Shown here in pieces: positions 23,815-28,117 of a DNA stretch of 28,117 nucleotides. Both the position numbers and the translations under genes were made by a program. Source of the DNA: JBIKIW01 sp044361365 (lineage in GTDB: Bacteria > Patescibacteriota > JACMRA01). Under the pieces are notes generated by a model. It was not told where the DNA came from, did not search any database, and saw only the letters and a program-made list of their open reading frames with translations. Each line of letters begins with the position of its first letter. The stretch's first letter is position 1. The DNA is taken from NCBI GenBank assembly GCA_044361365.1, contig JBIKIW010000019.1, positions 1 through 28,117 on the forward strand, given 5' to 3'.

Positions 23815-25272
23815 GTGTTGATTCTTTTAGGCTTGATTTCTCTGTTTCCAGAAACTTGGGATAAATTAAATGCAAAGCTTAGGTTTTCCTCCACTTCCGA
23901 TTCTTTTTTTGAAAAAGCTCAAGGCAAATCTGGTCTTTTTGGTTCAGTTTTGACTGGTTTTGCCCTTGGTCCCGTATTTTCTAGCTGTAGTCCAACATAT
24001 GTTTATCTTTTAACTACAGTTTTGAGGGAAAATTTTGGATCTGGTTTATTACACATTTTTGCCTATTTGCTTGGCTTAACTTTGGTGATGCTGGGCGTCA
24101 GCCTTTTGGGTCAGAGATTTGTAAAAACTATGCGTTTTGCAGTTGATCCTAAGGGTTGGTTTAAGCGAATTGTGGCTGTTTTATTCATTTTAATTGGTAT
24201 CTCTATTCTGTTTGGGTTTGATAAAAGTTTGCAGGCAAGATTTGCAGGGTTAAGTCCAGTTGGTAAATTTGAAGAAAGTTTACTCGATAAAACTAGAGAT
24301 TCTGGATCTTCTACAGAAATTGTGAATGCCAAACCTGCCCCCGAAATTGTAGGAATAAAAGACTGGATCAATTCCGACGGTGAGACAATTGCTAAAAATA
24401 AAGGTAAAGTAATTTTGGTTGATTTTTGGACATATTCTTGCATAAATTGTGTTCGTTCTAGTCCATATTTAAACTCTTGGTATGATAAATACAAAGACCA
24501 AGGTTTTGTAATTTTGGGAATTCATGCTCCTGAGTTTGCCTTTGAAAAGAAAAAAGAAAATGTAGAAAAAGCTGTAAATGAAAACTATAAAATTAAATAT
24601 CCAGTTGGTTTGGACAACGATTTTGCAACTTGGTCTGCTTATAACAATCAATTTTGGCCCGCAAGTTATCTTATCAACAAAGATGGACAAATCGTTTATA
24701 CCCATTTTGGAGAAGGAAATTACGATAAAACAGAGCAGCGAATCCAGCAAGAACTGGCTAAAACTGGAGCAAAAATAGATATGAATTTAGCTTCAGATAA
24801 AGTACAAGCTGTTGGAAATGCAGTTTCGGCTCAAACTCCAGAAACCTACTTGGGCTGGAGTAGGGGTACAAATTTTGTAAATTCAGGTGAGTTAGCAGGA
24901 AACGAAAACAAAGATGTGAATTTTACCTTAAAATCTGATTTAAAAACTAATCAATGGAGTTTAGGTGGTACTTGGAATGTGCAAAATGATCGTATTATTG
25001 CTGGTAAAAATGCCATTTTTCGGTTCAATTTTTCTGCTAAAGAAGTTTGTCTGGTAGCTGCTCCCGCACAAAACTCTGAGGCTAAAATTTTACTAAATCA
25101 AAACCTGATTGATTCTAATTTATCTGGTAAAGATGTTACAAATAGCTTGTTAAAATTGGACTCTGAGAGAATGTACCGAATCATAAGTCTAAAAGATTTT
25201 AGCTCAAACCAAACTTTGGAAATGCAAGTTACCGAAGGTAGCATACTTTATGTATTTACTTTTGGAGCCTAG
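23815..25272 (+). CDS. DipZ-like CcdA-thioredoxin-CBM protein, N-terminally truncated
   Basis: About 485 residues. Order: a partial CcdA/DsbD-type membrane domain (1-140), a TlpA-like thioredoxin (about 175-320, active site CINC at 209-212 in FWTYSCINCVRSSP, cis-Pro at WPASYLI), and a C-terminal beta-rich domain (343-485) beginning TPETYLGWSRGTNF, the layout of mycobacterial DipZ. CcdA normally starts with about 90 residues carrying the first redox Cys (LAPCVLP). These are missing: the ORF opens in the equivalent of the third helix (FSGVVLILLGLISLFPE), leaving only Cys58 (FSSCSP). An in-frame stop lies just upstream (23788), and the preceding DNA is the fasciclin gene. AGGAG at 23808-23812 suits a start at TTG 23818 or GTG 23815. 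It may be a truncated gene or may act without transmembrane electron transfer. Confidence 0.85.
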   Translation: MLILLGLISLFPETWDKLNAKLRFSSTSDSFFEKAQGKSGLFGSVLTGFALGPVFSSCSPTYVYLLTTVLRENFGSGLLHIFAYLLGLTLVMLGVSLLGQRFVKTMRFAVDPKGWFKRIVAVLFILIGISILFGFDKSLQARFAGLSPVGKFEESLLDKTRDSGSSTEIVNAKPAPEIVGIKDWINSDGETIAKNKGKVILVDFWTYSCINCVRSSPYLNSWYDKYKDQGFVILGIHAPEFAFEKKKENVEKAVNENYKIKYPVGLDNDFATWSAYNNQFWPASYLINKDGQIVYTHFGEGNYDKTEQRIQQELAKTGAKIDMNLASDKVQAVGNAVSAQTPETYLGWSRGTNFVNSGELAGNENKDVNFTLKSDLKTNQWSLGGTWNVQNDRIIAGKNAIFRFNFSAKEVCLVAAPAQNSEAKILLNQNLIDSNLSGKDVTNSLLKLDSERMYRIISLKDFSSNQTLEMQVTEGSILYVFTFGA

Positions 25273-25320
25273 TTGAAGTTTTAGTTTACAAACTGTTTTC
25301 TTTAGTTAATAATAGGGTTT

Positions 25321-25848
25321 ATGAAGCTACCATTTTCTGTTACCAAAAGAGCTGTGTATTTAAGTCTAACTGGTATTTTTTCAACAATTGCTTTTATTGC
25401 TACCGTTGCCGGGCTGTTTTTTATTTTTTCAGACAAAGAAAACACCAAAACCAACAAACCCTCCTCGGACAGTTCAACTTCAGTTTCTTCTCAAAAATCA
25501 TTCGCTAGTCTCCCTTCTGCTGGAAAATACGCAGATTATAAGGGTTTTGATATTAAGGTCGAAGCTGATAAACTACCAAATCCTAAAGTTATTTTATTTT
25601 TTAGTACTCCCGAGTGTCCAACCTGTTTAGCTTTAGATAGAGATATTAATCGTGAATTAGCTCAGATTCCACCAACTATGATTATTTTAAAAGTTGATAT
25701 GGCTACCAATCAAGATGTGGTGGAAAAATACAAGGTGTTACTTCCAAATACTTTTGTGCAAATAGACGGTGATCAAAAAGAGCTTAGAAAATGGGATTAT
25801 TCTTACACTTTTAACGATTTGGTTAAGGAGCAGGGTAATCTTAGATAA
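25321..25848 (+). CDS. Membrane-anchored thioredoxin-like protein
   Basis: 175 residues: an N-terminal signal anchor (about 11-36, TGIFSTIAFIATVAGLFFIF), a Ser/Thr-rich linker, then a thioredoxin fold with CPTC (Cys99/Cys102) in FFSTPECPTCLALD and a C-terminal VQIDGDQKELRKWDY. The cis-proline before the second beta strand appears to be replaced (LLPNTFVQID), as seen in some thioredoxin-like subfamilies. It probably faces the extracytoplasmic side and exchanges electrons with the DipZ-like protein 48 bases upstream, as oxidase, reductase or partner. Confidence 0.85.
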   Translation: MKLPFSVTKRAVYLSLTGIFSTIAFIATVAGLFFIFSDKENTKTNKPSSDSSTSVSSQKSFASLPSAGKYADYKGFDIKVEADKLPNPKVILFFSTPECPTCLALDRDINRELAQIPPTMIILKVDMATNQDVVEKYKVLLPNTFVQIDGDQKELRKWDYSYTFNDLVKEQGNLR

Positions 25849-25893
25849 GCCCGTTTAATTGACCGAGATGGAATTTTCAAAAAAGGTTTAGAA

Positions 25894-26442
25894 ATGACTT
25901 ATTTTTTGTTTGGCGATGGCGGAAGTAGAGGTAATCCTGGTCCAGCAGCTTCCGGTTTTGCTATATTTAAAGCGGAAAAAGAACCAGCTGGCAATTTAAA
26001 CTATTCAGCCGATTTAGAAAAATTAAAAGAGGAAGTTTTGACTCTAAAATCTGGTGGTAAGCTTCAAAAAGTGCTTGGGAAAGGTGTTTTTTTGGGAAAT
26101 ACCACCAACAATCAGGCGGAATGGCAGAGTTTGATTTTTGGATTAGAGGCGACTTTGGATTTAGGAAAAGTTGAGCTAGAGGAAAACTCTCTTTTTGATG
26201 AGGAAGTTGAAACTAAAATTGATGCAAAAGCCGTGCAAGTGGTAGTTTTTTTGGATTCAGAATTGGTTGTAAAACAATCTAAAGGCATTTATAAAGTCAA
26301 AAATCCAGATCTAAAAATCCATTATCTTAAATTAAAAGAGCTTGAAAAACAGTTTAAAAAAGTCCTATTTATTCATATTTATCGTGAATTTAACAAAGAA
26401 GCTGATAGTTTGGTGAATGAAACTTTAGATTTACAATCTTAA
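25894..26442 (+). CDS. rnhA: Ribonuclease HI-like protein
   Basis: 182 residues with the four RNase H carboxylates: Asp8 in FGDGGSRGNPGPAA, Glu76 in NNQAEWQSL, Asp121 in FLDSELVVKQ and Asp171 in REFNKEADSLVN. It cuts the RNA strand of RNA-DNA hybrids (R-loops, Okazaki primers). Extra charged stretches at about 30-62 and 95-112 make it longer than the usual ~150 residues. It lies 46 bases after the thioredoxin gene and one base before the ABC-F gene, suggesting a shared transcript. Confidence 0.9.
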   Translation: MTYFLFGDGGSRGNPGPAASGFAIFKAEKEPAGNLNYSADLEKLKEEVLTLKSGGKLQKVLGKGVFLGNTTNNQAEWQSLIFGLEATLDLGKVELEENSLFDEEVETKIDAKAVQVVVFLDSELVVKQSKGIYKVKNPDLKIHYLKLKELEKQFKKVLFIHIYREFNKEADSLVNETLDLQS

Positions 26443-26443
26443 A

Positions 26444-28117
26444 ATGGCAACAACAAATTCATCATCAGTTTTGGTACGGGGTATTGACCTTGAAGTTCAT
26501 TTTGGAACAAAGTCGGTGCTAAAAAATGCCAATTTTGAGCTAAAATCTGGTGAAATTGTAGGAATTGTGGGATTAAACGGTTCGGGGAAATCTTCATTTC
26601 TAAAAATTGTGGCTGGAGTTTTGGAAGCCGATTCTGGAAGATTGGAATTTAAATCCAACACCAAAGTCAGTTTTGTTTCTCAAGATTTTGATTTGGAGCT
26701 AGAAAATACAGCTTTCCAGGAAGTTGCCAGAGGTTGGTTTGATTTTCTCAAAAACCCTTTAGAATCAGATGAAAAACACCTTTTAGTTTCAGATCTGTTG
26801 GAAATTTCAAAACCTTGGTTGCATTTAAACCCCATCAAGCACGAACTAGCAATTTCTCAAATTCAAGAAGCTTTAACCAAGCTCGATTGTCCTGATTCTC
26901 AGAAAAAAATTAGAGATTTATCTGGAGGTGAAAAACGAAAAGTTGCCATTGCAAAGGCTTTTGTAGGTAATCCAGATTTGTTAATTTTAGATGAACCTAC
27001 CAATCATTTGGACATTGAATCCATGAAATTTTTGGAAAAAGCTCTCAAAGATTTTGGTGGTGGAGTTTTGCTTGTCTCTCACGATCGATATTTTTTGGAC
27101 ATTTTAGCCACCCGAATGGTCGAGATTTATAATGGTGAATTGTATCAGCATTTTGGCAATTACCAGAGCTATCTCGAAAATAAAGCAGTCCGTTTGGAAA
27201 TTGAAGCTGTGGAACAAGATCGAAGGCAGGTTTTTTTAAAGCGGGAGCTAAATTGGGTGCGGGCAGGGGTGAAAGCCAGAGGCACCAAAGATAAAGGGAG
27301 GCTCAAAAGATTTTATGAAAAAGAAGACGAAGATGAGGTTAAATTCGAACAAAAACTGGAACCGATTTTACCACCCATAAAACCCCTCGGAAATAAGATT
27401 ATTAAGCTAGAAAACGTAAGTCTAAGTGTTGGAGATCACAAGATTGTAGAAAAGTTTAGTTACGATTTTCAATCTAAAATTCGACTTGGTTTGATTGGTA
27501 AAAATGGAAGTGGAAAAACTAGTTTTATAAGAGCAATTTTGGATCAAATTCCTGTTCAAACAGGTAGAATTAGCATTGGATTTAACACCGAGTTTAATTA
27601 TCAAGATCAAGAAAAAAAGCTTTTGAATGAAACCAAAACGGCTTTTGATGAGATTGGGGATGGTGACGAAAGGACTCAATTTGGTGAAACAACTATTGGA
27701 GTTAGGAGATATTTAAAGAGGTTTTTATTTGATAATAATCAGATAAACTCACAGATCAAAAATTTTTCTGGAGGTGAAAAAGCAAGGCTACTTTTGGCTA
27801 AACTTTTTAAGGCTGGCGGAAATTGTCTAATTTTGGACGAACCTACCAACGATTTGGACCTCGAAACTATCAGACTTTTGGAAGAATCACTAAATAATTT
27901 TGAAGGCATTTCGATTGTAATTAGCCATGACAGGTATTTTTTGAATCGAGTTTGTAACACAATTTTGGAACTAAAAGGTGAAGGCAAATTTGTGCTTTCA
28001 GACGGGAATTATGACGATTATTTGGCTAAAAACAGACCTTTTGAGTTTGATAGCGTGGAAGTAAAAATCAAAGACCCCGGGAAAATTTCCAAAAAAGAAC
28101 AGCGGATTTTGCAAAAA
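26444..28117 (+). CDS. uup: ABC-F family ATPase, Uup-like, partial
   Basis: 558 codons without a stop; the C-terminus lies beyond the window. Two ABC domains and no membrane segments. The first has Walker A GLNGSGKS (43-50), signature LSGGEKRK (about 159) and Walker B LLILDEPTNHLD. The second has Walker A GKNGSGKT (about 352), signature FSGGEKAR (about 441) and Walker B LILDEPTNDLD. The linker contains FLKRELNWVRAGVKARGTKDKGRLKRFYE, fitting Uup rather than EttA. ABC-F proteins act on ribosomes, and Uup is also linked to Holliday-junction and transposon precision phenotypes. The symbol is tentative because the Uup C-terminal coiled coil is not in view. Confidence 0.88.
   Translation, partial: MATTNSSSVLVRGIDLEVHFGTKSVLKNANFELKSGEIVGIVGLNGSGKSSFLKIVAGVLEADSGRLEFKSNTKVSFVSQDFDLELENTAFQEVARGWFDFLKNPLESDEKHLLVSDLLEISKPWLHLNPIKHELAISQIQEALTKLDCPDSQKKIRDLSGGEKRKVAIAKAFVGNPDLLILDEPTNHLDIESMKFLEKALKDFGGGVLLVSHDRYFLDILATRMVEIYNGELYQHFGNYQSYLENKAVRLEIEAVEQDRRQVFLKRELNWVRAGVKARGTKDKGRLKRFYEKEDEDEVKFEQKLEPILPPIKPLGNKIIKLENVSLSVGDHKIVEKFSYDFQSKIRLGLIGKNGSGKTSFIRAILDQIPVQTGRISIGFNTEFNYQDQEKKLLNETKTAFDEIGDGDERTQFGETTIGVRRYLKRFLFDNNQINSQIKNFSGGEKARLLLAKLFKAGGNCLILDEPTNDLDLETIRLLEESLNNFEGISIVISHDRYFLNRVCNTILELKGEGKFVLSDGNYDDYLAKNRPFEFDSVEVKIKDPGKISKKEQRILQK

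Noticed and set aside
1..28117. Recoding of TGA as glycine (as in Gracilibacteria/Absconditabacteria)
   Set aside because: Recognised genes contain no in-frame TGA, and the frame breaks at TGA in the surface-protein gene are followed by other stops in the same frame.

Overview
The window is AT-rich DNA from a bacterium using the standard code (nearly all recognisable genes end in TAA or TAG, and none has an in-frame TGA). Its content fits a member of the Patescibacteria/CPR. It has a long DUF11-type surface protein anchored by a single N-terminal membrane segment, a stand-alone C-terminal half of transketolase, many tiny proteins, almost no Shine-Dalgarno sequences, and thiol-redox and restriction-modification genes among a few scattered metabolic genes. 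The phylum is inferred from content only; there is no rRNA or other phylogenetic marker here. No convincing tRNA, CRISPR array or transposase was seen.

Layout. 1-3350 (minus): a 41-residue membrane protein and a very long DUF11-type surface protein under a strong sigma-70-like promoter; the large gene leaves the window and appears to carry two single-base frameshifts. 3547-5709: transketolase C-terminal subunit, an unknown protein and a broken small ORF. 6108-7493: a thioredoxin/thioredoxin-reductase fusion. 7712-8345: a 58-residue membrane protein, a (CT)7 tract and repeat copy A. 8427-14603: leuC and leuD (isopropylmalate isomerase), separated by a one-polypeptide restriction-modification-specificity enzyme and a small frameshifted ORF; LeuC itself carries a complete HAD-phosphatase domain inserted inside it. 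14658-18423: an unknown membrane-anchored protein, aroE with a large internal insertion, a repeat-rich non-coding stretch with repeat copy B, and a FemAB-like gene. 18547-21716: a second R-M-S enzyme, split by an apparent one-base deletion. 21713-22845 (minus): a 39-residue ORF, a PIN/RHH toxin-antitoxin pair and a CsoR-family repressor without the usual metal ligands. 23092-26442: a GC-palindrome operator and promoter leading into fasciclin, an N-terminally truncated DipZ-like CcdA-thioredoxin-CBM protein, a membrane-anchored thioredoxin and RNase HI. 26444-end: an ABC-F ATPase (Uup-like), cut by the window edge.

Themes. (1) At least twelve copies of a ~26-28 bp palindromic element (GTAG-rich outer ends, variable inner stem) lie in this window, mostly in gene-free stretches; one sits in frame inside aroE. 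Two ~270 bp composite repeats each contain three copies. (2) Two enzymes have extra material inserted in frame: LeuC (HAD domain) and AroE (~95 residues including a palindrome). (3) Extracytoplasmic thiol chemistry: CsoR-like regulator, fasciclin, DipZ-like protein and thioredoxin form a probable regulated unit; a cytoplasmic Trx-TrxR fusion is elsewhere. (4) Several genes are interrupted by apparent single-base indels, some in homopolymers. These could be sequencing errors or real decay, and raw reads are needed to decide.
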